Translations under genes and position numbers: made by a program
Shown here: positions 34,320 through 45,302 of the stretch, one piece after another
Position numbering within the stretch: the first letter of the stretch is position 1
How the letters are laid out: every line of letters begins with the position of its first letter
NCBI RefSeq assembly: GCF_964355755.1
Contig: NC_092673.1
Coordinates: forward strand, 12,467,001-12,531,000
Reading direction: 5' to 3'
Source of the DNA: Antedon mediterranea
Taxonomy: Eukaryota; Echinodermata; Crinoidea; Comatulida; Antedonidae
Length of the DNA: 64,000 bases
Notes under the pieces: generated by a model
The model's input: only the letters and a program-made list of their open reading frames with translations
Database searches by the model: none
Told to the model about the DNA's origin: nothing

Positions 34320-35265
34320 GTAAACCATCCAAAAGTTTGGATATTTTATAAATAATAATTGTAATAAGGGTATTTTACAGTTAAAGAAAACTTTAATCTG
34401 ATTTCTTAACTACCGGTATCCAAAAATGTGATTATTGTTTAAATCATAATTGTTAATAGGTGTATTTAACTTTTATACAAAACTTTAATTTAAGTTCTAA
34501 ACCATCCAAAAGTGTGAATATTGTATATAAATCATAATTGTAATAAGGGTACTTTACAGTTAAACAAAACTTTAATCTGATTTCTTAACTATCCAAAAAT
34601 GTAAATATTGTATAAATCATAATTGTTAATAAGGGTATTTTACACAAAACTTTAACATAAGTTCTAAACCATCCAAATGTGTGAAAAAATCGTAATCGTT
34701 AATAAGTGTATTTTACAGTTAAACAAAACTTTAACTTGAGTTCTTAACCATCCAAAAATGTGGTTATTGTATAAATCATAATTGTTAATAAGTGTATTTA
34801 ATATTTATACAAAACTTTAACATAAGTTCTAAACCATCCAAAAATGTAAATATTGTATAAATCATAATTGTAATAGGGTATTTTACAGTTAAACAAAACT
34901 TTAATCTGATTTCTTAACCATACAAAAATGTGAACATTGTATAAATCATAATTCTTAATAAGTGTAATTTACATGTAAATAAAACTTTAACATCAGTTCT
35001 AAACCATCCAAATGTGTGAAAAAATCATAATTGTAATAAGAGTATTTTACAGTTAAACAAAACTTTAATCTGATTTCTTAACTATCCAAAATGTGAACAT
35101 TGTATAAATCATAATAAGGGTAATTTACATGTAGGCCTAAACAAAACTTTAACATTAGTTCTAAACCATCCAAAAATGTGAATATTGTATAAATCATAAT
35201 TGTTAATAACAATTATGATTTATACAATATTCACATGTTTGGATGGTTTAGAACTGATGTTAAAA
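34320..35265. repeat. Minisatellite of about 80-90 bp, ~11 copies, closed by an inverted copy
   Basis: Units begin near ACCATCCAAAAATGTG and continue ATATTGTATAAATCATAATTG, 'taataagggtattttacag', 'ttaaacaaaactttaa', 'ttctaa'. Starts lie at about 34325, 34416, 34502, 34588, 34669, 34748, 34838, 34918, 35003, 35080 and 35163. The last forward unit is followed directly by its reverse complement (35212-35262), producing a perfect-looking hairpin of about 45-bp arms around 'gttaataac'. Two alternating subtypes ('aatctgatttc' and 'aacataagttc') show a higher-order arrangement. It lies in the 3' flank of the OB-fold gene. Confidence 0.85.
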
Positions 35266-35645
35266 GATGTGAATAGTTTATAGTGAATATAATAGTGTAT
35301 AATCATTGTGAATAATTTATAGCATTTTTACGGTTTTTTGAATTTAATACGTTTTTATTTAAAAAATAAGTTAAATTCGCAAATGAAAATTTTTGTTTAC
35401 ACTTAGTAGTTATAGTGGTACTGTGTATTGAATAAAAGTATACTGTCGTTGAATGGATGATATTTCATTTGTTATTTTTGTTGTTTAATATACTAGCCAA
35501 CTTGTCAATACCATTAAGAAATCTTACCAGGAATTGGTACTTTTTTGTTTTTCGTTTGTGATAATCAGTGGGTGCTGGCAATGCTGACAAGGAGAGAAAG
35601 CAAAGGTGTTATCAGAATTGTTTACGTAATGTAATGTCGCCCTCT
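35266..35645. other. No gene seen
   Basis: AT-rich sequence between the minisatellite and the foldback element. Confidence 0.4.
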
Positions 35646-35649
35646 GTTG

Positions 35650-36090
35650 ATAGTGTTTCTAAAGCTAAGACCATACAGAAAAAAACCGCGCGAGCAAAAG
35701 CCAAGGAAGACTTTACGAAATGGTAGTGTGCACAAAATACAACTCAAAATCGTACAAATTCAATGATATACACCGTAGACTACATTTACTTACAAAATCT
35801 ATAAACACATTTCGTTTTTAGTCTTTAGATTTTCAACAAAAAAGCATGTTAAAAAAAGCATGTTTTACTTAACTTTGCGTTTTTGTCATTTAAAATCGAT
35901 GAGATCAAAAATCGAAAGACCAAAATTAACACATTTTTATAGATTGTGTAAGTAAATGCGATGTTATCATTGATTGTACGATTTTGTGCACACTATCATT
36001 TCGTAGGGTCTTAGGCTTGGCTTTTGCGCACGCGGTCTTCTCTCTGTCATGGTTTTAGCTCGGTCTTCTTAGTTCTAGAAACGCCCATCA
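35650..36090. mobile_element. Foldback MITE of about 440 bp
   Basis: Nearly the whole element is an imperfect palindrome: 'gtttctaaagctaagacc', 'gcaaaagccaag', 'tacgaaatggtagtgtgcac' and 'catttacttac' on the left face inverted partners on the right ('gtgcacactatcatttcgta', 'cttggcttttgcgc', 'tagttctagaaac'). Arms are about 200 bp with modest divergence around a loop of 'gcatgttaaaaaaagcatg', itself a direct repeat. No ORF. Confidence 0.75.
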
Positions 36091-36973
36091 GTATTAGAAA
36101 TTCATATTATACAAATACCGTAAAATCTCGAAAAGAATCCCAGTGGCGGATCTAGCGGGGGGCGTGTGGGGCGTACGCCCCCCCCCCCCCTATTTTTTAA
36201 AGATTTTTTTTTTTTTTTTAAATTAAATAGATTTTAAAAACACGTATCATTTTCATAGTGAAAATAGTACGTCGGAGCACATCGTCAGCTTGATCGCATT
36301 TCACCAAGCATGTACGTCGACATCCTTTGTGTACTATCAATCTCTAGCGTAGTTACCAACGATCATTCACAGTTAAGTGTAAAACTAAAAGGAGCAAGTT
36401 GATAAAAGCCACGTGGTGAGCTTGGTTGCGTTTTACTAAGCAGGTCGGCATCCTTTGTGATCGTCACTCCCGTATTGTAGAGTAGCGGTACGTACCTCCG
36501 ACGATCAATAGAGTTTATGAAGTCACATGGTCAGTGCTACACTACGCGCCCATTTATTAAATACAATAAAAACAAAGGCTAGGACTGTAGTGCCTATGAA
36601 AATTATCCCGTTAGGCCTATATTTTATTAAAACATACTATTAAAATATTAACAATGCTGCATGCAGAATTTCATGACCCTTGTAGTGTTTTATTTGCTTT
36701 TCCGTCGATGATTCTCATAAACAAATCGCGATGACAAAAGGGGTGTTTTGTTTTTTTCAAATCACTAAATATAATGTAATGATGATCGAGCCGGACCGCT
36801 AATTTTTAAACGATCGTTTAAACCAGGTCGTTGAATATGCCGTGATTTTAATTGTCAAAAACATGATCGTCAGTCGATGGCTCGGAGTTTCGATAAATCT
36901 CGCGTCGCATGTGTTGCGTGGTGGTGGAAAACACTCTCAGCAAGTTTGCTTCATTAATATGCATGAGACTCTC
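36091..36973. other. AT-rich sequence with a hAT-like solo terminus at 36141
   Basis: CAGTGGCGGATCTAGCGGGG at 36141 followed by a GGGGCGTACGCCCC hairpin-like block and homopolymer runs resembles the 'CAGTGGCGGATCxAGG' termini of widespread hAT-type MITEs. A matching CCGCCACTG terminus was not found in the window, so the call is only a solo end. A short ORF at 36842-37033 has no motif. Confidence 0.4.
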
Positions 36974-37898
36974 GCCCGTATTCTTAAACCGGACTTTAGT
37001 CGTAGTTCGAAGTTCGACTTGGAAAAGTCGTAGTTCGAGCTATTACTTCAAATTCGATTAAAAAACGAAGTAGTCGAAGTTTGCAGTTCAACTTAATGAA
37101 GTCGAGCTTTTAGTCGAGTTGCACACGTCTGGGTAACAAAGGCTATACATTGGCCAATGACAAGAGAGTATTTGAGGAGCAGACGAAATTTTGCGCATTG
37201 ATATCACTTTCCATTTCTTACAACACTTTTTACGCATCAGGACTATATACATGAAAAATAATTTTAATCGTTAATTATTAGAACAATATCAGTAATAATT
37301 TAACAGTGAAGTATATTTGATTAACAACAAATAAAATCTTTAAAATATATTTAGGAACCATGGCGGTACGGTAACTTTTATATTTTCTAGGCCCCCAACA
37401 AAGTATGATCGCCACGAACCACGCACTTCATAGCGTGACAAGAAAGCGCTAGGCCCCCTAAACATTCCATCGCGTGGTGAATTGCCGCATCTCCCATTGT
37501 CGCTATGGCGTGACGTAGCTCAAGTCGGACTTGCGCGAAGAAAATAATGTAATTTGTATACAGTTGTAAATAAAGATGATTTTCATTATTATAATTTATA
37601 CCAATGTATATTTAATTAAGCTAATATAAATATAGATATTTCATTCTTCAATATCTGGCCAATATAACAACTCAATGACTGTTACGTTTTTTATAAACAT
37701 CGTTTAAAAACCATTTAGTCGACCATTTAGTCTGCCCTCTCCAGGACTAAAAAAATCGATCAAAATCCGTCTCGATTTAGTCGAGGTTGGCCTGATTTAG
37801 TCGGTGATTTAGTTGAAGTTCGGTTTATGAATTAAAATGACGTCATTTTTTTAGTTTTAGCTCGAACTACGACTAAAGTCCGGTTTAAGAATACGGGC
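36974..37898. mobile_element. MITE of 925 bp with ~36-bp TIRs
   Basis: GCCCGTATTCTTAAACCGGA and the following 16 bases (through 'gtcgtagttcga') are identical at both ends in inverted orientation. Internal words such as 'tcgaagttcgactt', 'tagtcgag' and 'ttagtcgacc' are repeated in both orientations. No ORF and no clear target duplication (flanks GACTC and GTCTG). Confidence 0.75.
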
Positions 37899-38125
37899 GT
37901 CTGTGACGACCCGCTTTAACGTGACGTCATTTTACTTTAGCTGCATGGATGATGGATGCGAAGAAGTAGTCACCGCAATCGACCCGGCGCGCGTGTAAGA
38001 AAATAATACCGGCCTAGGCTAGGACAAGTTTATGCTTATATAAAAGCTGAAAAACATCGTCGCGTTGTAAAAATTTAGATGTAAAGTACAGGCAAGTTGT
38101 TATCTTGCTTTGGTACCCTAGGTAA
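37899..38125. other. Short spacer
   Basis: No gene. Contains several GC-rich words and an AGGCCTAGG heptamer. Confidence 0.4.
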
Positions 38126-38480
38126 GTGTCAGCTGCATGTTCCACATGTCGTAATAAACCTGGTAAAACAGAAATCTTATTTCTTCATTCAAAACACTTT
38201 GCAAGAAATTGGCCATTGCTAGAAACATCAATCACATCATCGTTGGAGGTTAGATATATCGGAGTTGTATTTGACTCAGCAACGATTATGTCCAGACATA
38301 TCAACAACATTAGTAAATCTGATACCTACCACCTTCGTAACATAAGATCAATTCGCAAACACACTCCTCGCTTATTAAACTTGTCCATGCACTAATAACA
38401 TCACGGTTAGACTACTGCAATGCCATTTTGTTTGGTCTACCAAATAAAGAACTTAATAAACTACAACTAATTCTTTTCTT
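38126..38480 (+). pseudogene. LINE reverse-transcriptase C-terminal fragment (CR1/L2/Rex1-like)
   Basis: Translation gives [40 protein letters not shown] and, in another frame after 38393, [20 protein letters not shown] followed by LNKLQLI. The series 'x-x-L-G-V-x-F-D-x-x-L-x-M-x-x-H-I', 'Y-H-L-R-N-I' and 'S-R-L-D-Y-C-N-x-L-L-x-G-L' is the well-known conserved C-terminal stretch of CR1-like elements. It is 5' truncated and cut on the right by the dispersed repeat that starts near 38490. Confidence 0.85.
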
Positions 38481-38489
38481 TTTTATACC

Positions 38490-38911
38490 AAATATTTCAT
38501 TAAAACACTAGAATTATTTCACCTAAAATAAACTTACATTAATTTATACTCATTTTTGTCTAAATTTAATAAAATATGCATATTTTCCAAAAATAACATC
38601 ACATAATTAAATACAAGTTGGGTAGCAATGGGTAGCATATTGTATATGCTTTCATTTGATACCATACAGTGTGTCCATTGACATTTTAAATATTTAACCC
38701 GAAAATGTGTTTTTTGGTCAAAGGTCAGTAAAAGCATTTCCGGTCATTTTTTTGGGTAAAAGTTGTGTTAGACCGAATATAAATATGTATATTCTGAACA
38801 ATTTGACACCAAAAGCAAATCTGTATGACAAGTGGTTGTCGAGATATAAGAACCACACATTTCTAACCCTTGACCCCGATTTTGGGCATTTTCGCCCCAG
38901 ATAACAAATTT
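38490..38911. repeat. Dispersed repeat, second copy of 3871-4250
   Basis: Aligns in the same orientation with 3860-4240 with scattered changes; it includes the variant 'gttagaccgaatataaat' and 'taagaaccacacattt' phrases and ends 'gacccc'. It ends where Helentron sequence (GTCAAACTAG) begins. Confidence 0.7.
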
Positions 38912-40071
38912 GACGTCAAACTAGTTTATTAAATTATTTGTGGATTGCAGTCAATGCCAGAGTGATGTTGATAAAAAATGTAGATGTTAAAAAAGGCTTA
39001 ACAAATGGATGTATGGGGCATGTTGAAGAAATAATTAAGGCCAGTCAAAGCCCTAAACCAGTATCTATTAAAGTGAAATTTGACAATAATGAAATTGGTA
39101 TTCAGGCAATTGAAATGTTTCAGGAATCTGTTGGAAATAAATACAGTCGAAAGCAATTTCCTCTCAAATTAGCATATGCATGCACAGTTCATAAAGTGCA
39201 AGGGATGACAATGGATAAAGTATCAGTCTGCCTTAAAAATACTTTTGCGCCTGGACAAGCATATGTAAGTCTCAGTCGTGTTACATCAATTTCTGGACTT
39301 ACCATTGAACATTTTAATCCAAAGCTGATTTATTGTGATCCAAACATACAGAAATGCTTAAATAAAATGAATTCATATATACAATATGATGAACAAAGTC
39401 ATGATTTGGATTCTAATTTTTCCATAATGTTACATAACATTCAAGGACTTAAACAACACTTTGTTGATCTTCAATGTAATGATTTGTTTATGAATTCTAG
39501 TATCATATGTCTAACTGAAACATGGTTGAATAAGGATGACGATTTTTTTGGCGTAGATATACAGCCGTATAAATTGTATCATCAATCAAGGTATGACTCG
39601 TATTCTAATACAAATTCTCTGACTTCAAAATTAAAAAAATTGGCTCATGGTGGCGTTGGTGTGTATTCGAAGAACATGTTTTCAAGTAGATTAAACATAT
39701 GTATCAATGATATAGAGGCAATTTCATTTTTAATAACAAGTCCAGTTTCAGTTGTCGTGTCAGTAATTTATCGACCTCCAAGTTATGATATGAAACAATT
39801 CTGTAAGCATTTGAGCAAATTATTGGAAGAGATACATAAAGTATGTACTAAATGTATCATAATGGGTGATTTCAATGAAAATCTTTTCAAACAACCTTCC
39901 AAAGTGAATACATTAATGTTAGAGAATGGGTACCAACAACATGTCACAAATTCTACAACAGAAAATAATACATTGATTGATCATGTATATAGCAAAGGTC
40001 TAGATTCAGTACAGGCTGAAGTAATTCCAATTTATTATAGCTATCATGAAGCTATTCAAATTAAATTTTAA
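38912..40071 (+). CDS. Helentron (Helitron2) Rep-Hel C-terminus fused to APE-type endonuclease (5'-truncated)
   Basis: The frame is open from about 38920 to TAA at 40069-40071. Residues 1-130 of the 38938 reading are the end of a PIF1-like helicase: [35 protein letters not shown] (motif V) and GQAYVSLSRVTSISGL (motif VI). After a linker comes an endonuclease/exonuclease/phosphatase domain: SIICLTETWLN (catalytic Glu), HGGVGVYSK, VSVIYRPPSYD, CIIMGDFNENL (Asp/Asn) and LIDHVYS (Asp-His). The usual final S-D-H is replaced by SYHEAI, so catalytic completeness is uncertain. Helicase-endonuclease fusion defines the Helentron/Helitron2 lineage, known from fish and invertebrates. The replication initiator domain is missing because the element is cut on its left by the dispersed repeat. 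Confidence 0.85.
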
Positions 40072-41089
40072 TTGCAATATTCTAAATTACTCCGATTATG
40101 TTTATTATTTGGAAATTGAGAAATTGTTGTTTTAAGAATATTATTAAACGAAAAAGAAAAACAGAGTCAAAATGGAATATATATTGTTTTGTCACTATGT
40201 GCAATGGTTAAGAAAAAAATCAAAAGATATTAATATATACTTAATTTACACGAAAGCGAAAGTAAAAGAATGCAAGAACTTGACTGAAATACAACTGGAT
40301 AATAATCAACTTGAAAAGGGGAATAAAAGATATAAATAAAATCATTATGTCTCTCTGTGAATGAGAGACAGGGAATATCCCATGTCATTGTTTCGTATGA
40401 GAGAAATAATATTAGGTGAGTAAATATTATTATTCTATTATCTCTTATCTCTATATAGTATTATAGTATGAACATAGTTTTGCATGTTGAATATGATTTA
40501 GAGATATATGGAATGTCACCGATATAAAATTACTGTTTTAACTAGTTAATTGCAGACATTCACAGAAGATTATTAATAATTTCATTATACCCATTTCAAT
40601 TGTTTCTTTCTTTATTAGGTGCCCAATTGGAAGTTGTTATCTCTTCAAGCGAATATGGTATCCGACATTTAAGGCACCTATTAATGCATTCGCTCTTTCT
40701 TTACATTTGTTTAAACGCTGCAGCAACGCATTCTGTATAAATTGATATTATGATTAATAGGCCAATTGTAATATAGTTGATTAGAGATCAACTGTCTGAT
40801 CATTTTAGGCCTAGATTTAGAATCGTGTATTGATGTATAATGATTTACCAACTAAGCTAAAAGTACTGATCACAATGTATTTAAAAAGTATAAATATATA
40901 AACTACTATAATATTGACAACTCTTTTTCAGTTTTTTAAATATATAAACTACTATAATATTGACAACTCTTTTTCAGTTTTTATGGGCTGCTTTATACAA
41001 GCTTCGCATTTTTGCACTTATATTAATCGTATTTACTGTTGATTTTTATTTACTATGACATTATAAGAGAAATAAATGTTACATTGATG
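40072..41089. other. Probable Helentron 3' flank; hairpin and 46-bp duplication
   Basis: A hairpin GTCTCTCTGTGAATGAGAGAC-type stem (40349-40369) followed by GGGAATATCCC lies about 280 bp after the endonuclease stop, which could be the 3'-terminal structure expected in Helentrons; the end is not proven. At 40891-40982 a 46-bp unit beginning TAAATATATAAACTAC is perfectly duplicated in tandem. No gene was seen. Confidence 0.5.
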
Positions 41090-41220
41090 AATTAAATATG
41101 TTTACAGTGCTAAATTGTACCTATTTTGTATCATACAGCATATTACAGTATTTACAGAATACTCGTAATTTGATCTCTGCTACACTGTATAAAACACATT
41201 ATGTTATACAGTGTAACATA
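41090..41220. repeat. Dispersed repeat, GATGACGTCAT family, start of copy 3
   Basis: Starts 'atgtttacagtgctaaattg' as in 23741, includes a CACTGTATAA...TTATACAGTG palindrome and is interrupted after ACATA by the 811-bp MITE at 41221; it resumes at 42034 with 'gatcaaattacgagaccc'. Confidence 0.75.
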
Positions 41221-42031
41221 GGGCGCGTTTATACAACACGCTATTACACGCATATTCTACACGCCTACGAGAAGTGTGTTGTATAACAACAAAGAGATTC
41301 CGTGTAATGAGATTTTAATTGCAAAAAAGGCTACTTGGCTGAATCCTAAAATTTGGTGGATTCCCGGTCGCCGTTACCGTGTTGGAAGTGTCCTCAGGGT
41401 ATATTTTGACCTCTCGTTAAAACAGGTCGTAATATCAATCATGTCATGCGACGTCTAACAAGATTGGGCCCATTTATTGCTGCTTCGCTGCCAGCAATCA
41501 TCCTCCTACCACGTCTTACGCCTAGCCTGGTTGGGCCAACCAACTCGTAGTGGTAGTAGGCCTCTATAGACTATCGTTTCCCACTCCAAACAGAATAAAA
41601 AATAACATCGCAAAAATGGCATCTTCTTCCATAGTGTATAGATGAAATAATGAAACCCTTAAAATAACTTTTATTAATTTAAATGAACCGAGAACAAAAT
41701 AAACAACAATGCAAACGTGAACGAATACAATAATGAAAATGGTAAAAACCGCGCGAATACATCGGACAGCGAGGAGAGGCGACGATGATTGTTGCAGGGA
41801 GTTGTTGACAACTCCCTGATTGTTGACAACCCAGCCAACAATTCAATTCAAGCGATCAACGATTTGACCTTTTATCCTAGCATGCACTGCGTGTTGATGA
41901 AACTTCCGGTACAACACGGTATCGTGATTTCTAGTATAACAGCAAACGTTAAGGTGGGTTGACCTCGGTCCGAACAACACGCTAAAAATTAAAGCCGTGT
42001 TCAAATTTAGGGTGTTGTATAAACACGACCT
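41221..42031. mobile_element. Tc1/mariner-like MITE of 811 bp, TA duplication
   Basis: Left end GGGCGCGTTTATACAACAC and inverted right end AGGTCGTGTTTATACAACAC match with three changes; TA lies at 41219-41220 and 42032-42033. The insertion interrupts a repeat whose uninterrupted copy at 42990-43030 shows the empty site. It contains no transposase; the ORF at 41276-41458 lacks a motif. Confidence 0.8.
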
Positions 42032-42033
42032 TA

Positions 42034-43680
42034 GATCAAATTACGAGACCCATCTTTTAATCCAATTTTTAACACGATGACGTCATCAAATTGACATATA
42101 GACATATTGCACACAAAATGATTATGGCATTATGACCTGAAATAAAGAATATGACATCTTGTTAGTGCTGATTTCTCTGTCTATGTGTCACACAGTATAC
42201 AGAGTATAATGTGTATACACAATAGATGAAATTTCGTGACCCGCCATTTATTGCAATTTTTAAGATGGTGACGGATTTAAAATGAAACACTAAGATAACA
42301 ATTAAGAAAGGCAATTTTCTTAGCAACAAAATATTAACGTGTAGAAGAAATTTGTATACGTAAAATATAGATTCGCGCTCTTTTAAATGTGATGAACTAT
42401 GACGCAAAAGATGAAAATACGACTTTATTTATTCAACTGGCCATATGATGACGTCACGACATCTGATTGGCAAAATGTTCACATGAATTCGTATCTACAA
42501 TCCAATAGTTTCCAGAAAACGTTTTAATCATGATTATCACTTTTTATTCTGACGAGTTATAACATATTGAAATTTACTGTAAAGATGAAAATAGGTGACC
42601 CACGTTATTTACATTTTTAGACATGATGACGTAATACAATTTAAAATATTTTTAAGTCATACGAAAGATAGTTGATTGACCTAGACAGTATTAAAATATC
42701 TGAGGAAATGGAATACGTATAAGCGAGATGCGCTCTATTTAATATGATGAGCAATAACGAAAGAGTAAAAAATCCTATATTTTACATTCGTGTGGCCATA
42801 CGATGACGTCATAACATCCGAGGAGTAAAGATTCTACATGAATTCATATCTACAACATATCTGCTTACATATTAAATTTTAAAAATTGAACCTCGACAAT
42901 TATTATGCAATCCTATGACATGAAATAAATATCTTTACAGTGATATTTTGTAGCATACATCATGTTACAGTATTTACAGAATACACTGTATATGTTATAT
43001 ACAGTGTAGCATAGACAAAATTACGAGACCCATCTTTTAAATCCAATTATTAACACGATGACATCATCAAATTGACATATAAAGATAATTTTAGAAGATA
43101 AATATCTAAATAATTACATTAAAACAAATTTTAAGAATTTTGGGCACGTAAAGTGAGATGCGCTCTCGTTTAAACGCAATGAACTTTTATGCAAGAGGTG
43201 AAAATATGACTTTTTGAATTCAACTGGCCATATGATGACGTCACAACAACTGATTGACAAAATATTGACATGAATTCGTATCTAAAATCCAATAGCTTCC
43301 AGAAAGCGTTTTAATAATGATTATCACTTATAATTCTGACGAGCTATAACCGATTGAAATTTACTGTAAAGATAAAAATAAGTGACCCAAATTATTTATA
43401 TTTTTAGACATGATGACATCATAAAAATTAAAATATTTTTAACTCATGCGAAAGATAGTTGATTGACCTAGATAGTATTAGAATATATGAGGAAATGGAA
43501 TACGTATAAGCGATATGCGCTCTATTTAATGTAATGAGCAATAACGAAACAGTCAAAAATCCAATATTTTACATTTGTGTGGCCATACGATGACGTCATA
43601 ACATCCGAGGGGTAAAGATTCTGCATGAATTCATATCTAAAACATATCTGCTTACATATTAAATTAAAAAAATTGGGGGT
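42034..43680. repeat. TGACGTCA-containing satellite-like tandem array
   Basis: Two large units (about 42034-42890 and 42892-43680) are homologous. Each contains sub-units of 200-400 bp with a fixed order: 'cgagaccca', 'gatgacgtcat', 'gatagttgattgacc', 'tacgtataagcgagatgcgctct', 'gatgagcaataacgaa', 'gtggccatacgatgacgtcataac', 'acatgaattcatatct'. The palindrome TGACGTCA or a one-base variant occurs at about 42080, 42448, 42630, 42803, 43056, 43234, 43417 and 43588. No coding capacity; the minus-strand ORF 42162-42407 lies in the repeat. Confidence 0.8.
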
Positions 43681-43840
43681 AACGGTTGATCCTGAGGAGC
43701 TATAATAGATTCAAAGTAGGCATAATTTTGACAATATTTTGTCACTTTTGCAACTAAAACGCACGCAAATTGTCTAAATCAACGTGTTCGTATGACGTCA
43801 TTTTAATTTGAAATGATGTCAATCTTTTTTAAAATGACTA
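43681..43840. other. Spacer between satellite and MITE
   Basis: AT-rich, no gene. Confidence 0.4.
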
Positions 43841-44679
43841 CCGTATATTTCGGTGTATAAGTCGCACCTGTGTATAAGACGCACCCCCAACTGAGAGTAA
43901 AAATCGGTATTTTTTATATCGTCGATGTATAAGACGCACCTTATATTTCATCAAAACAATGTTTTTTTAAATTGTAATCAATATTATTGTAATAATATAT
44001 TTTGTTATATCTACAACGGCGTCCTTTATTTAGGTTTCTTCTTACCTAGGCTCTACCGCGCCCAGCCTCAACAAGTTCTTTCTAACTTGTTATTCATGAG
44101 TTTCGCCGCAACATCGAGTGCATGACCGTGTGTGTAACACGCACGTGTGTGGGCTAGCCTCGCTCGATCATTTCGAGAGGGCGCACGTTTTCACGAACAA
44201 TCGTATTCGATTAGTATCTATGTATCCGAGAAGTGTGTACGCCAGGTCCATGCTATGATCACCTGGAGAATATACTAGTCGAATACCGTACAACATGTGC
44301 CACCAAAAGAAGGGCTTGGGGTACGGCGATCGTGCGTATAACTAGTATAATAAATACTATTCCAATCGTAAGACGTAAACGTTTACAAATGAAATTTTAT
44401 CGGAGCGCCATAATGAACAAATCTTTTCATCATATTTAGTATAACATCATGCTAAAATGACTTGAAAACTAGGCCTAGGCAGAAGCAGGTTGCCGTTACA
44501 TTAGTTAGTTACTGTAGCTAGGCCTAGCCTACTCAGGCCTAGCAAACGAGGTGACGATAGCCTAGGCCTATATGTACAATCTGTGTGGTGAGGCATTATG
44601 TTCGGTGTATAAGACGCACCCTTAATTTAGAGGTCAAATTTGCGTGTCAAAAGTGCGACTTATACACCGAAATATACGG
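43841..44679. mobile_element. TA-class MITE of 839 bp, CCGTATATTTCGG family
   Basis: The termini CCGTATATTTCGGTGTATAA and the next seven bases (GTCGCAC) are identical in inverted orientation, flanked by TA (43839-43840, 44680-44681). Internal 'gtgtataagacgcacc' words repeat next to both ends. ORFs 43925-44125 and 44233-44439 have no motif. A solo end of the same family is at 8873, and the MITE at 55782 has related termini (CCGTATTTTCC). Confidence 0.85.
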
Positions 44680-44681
44680 TA

Positions 44682-45104
44682 AGAAAGGCTGTAAAATAAT
44701 AATTCAAGAAAAAAACACATGATTTTCATGCTCCGTGCGCACCTTACGCGTAAATTGTTTCGCACGCGCATGTCATGATCAGCGTAGAAAGTTGATTAGA
44801 AATTAATTTTGCGCATTTTTAAATTTTAAATGCGCGTGCGCGCGTAACTTCTTGTGAAACATGTCATTTTTAATCCATAGAAAGTTTGCCCTTGATATGA
44901 CTTAAATTTTCACTAAGTGTCAAAACAAAATGACTTTTAGTTTATAATCTATGATCAATCATTGAAATTCATAAAATCGTGTTTCTTGCACATCTACAGC
45001 TACAGGTCAATCTTTTGACAAAGTTATACAAAGTTATGTTCACAAGCAATAGGGGATATGCGATGCACAAAAATCCGGGAAAGAAAGAAGAATAACAAAG
45101 AAGA
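44682..45104. other. No gene seen
   Basis: AT-rich with GCGCGC-containing islands; no domain. Confidence 0.45.
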
Positions 45105-45302
45105 AGATGAAAAAAAAGAAATTTACAATCACAAGGGTTATCCGCAACTTAAAGTTGCGGATAACCAAAAAAAATTTGATGAAACAGGACGATTACAAGG
45201 AGTTATCCGCTACTAAGCGGATAACTAATAATACAGAAAAAAAAAAATTTGATGAAACAGGACGATTACAAGGAGTTATCCGCTACTAAGCGGATAACTA
45301 AT
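45105..45302. repeat. Duplicated TTATCCGC palindromes
   Basis: GGTTATCCGCAACTTAAAGT and its inverted half form one hairpin (45136-45165). Then a 77-bp unit with 'aaaaatttgatgaaacag' and the hairpin AGTTATCCGCTACTAAGCGG is duplicated almost exactly (45168-45230 and 45245-45302). The ORF at 45107 simply crosses the repeat. GTTATCCGC also lies in the arms of the 77-bp inverted repeat at 23205. Confidence 0.8.

Noticed and set aside
34320-35265. CRISPR array
   Set aside because: Units are contiguous tandem copies without unique spacers, in an animal genome.
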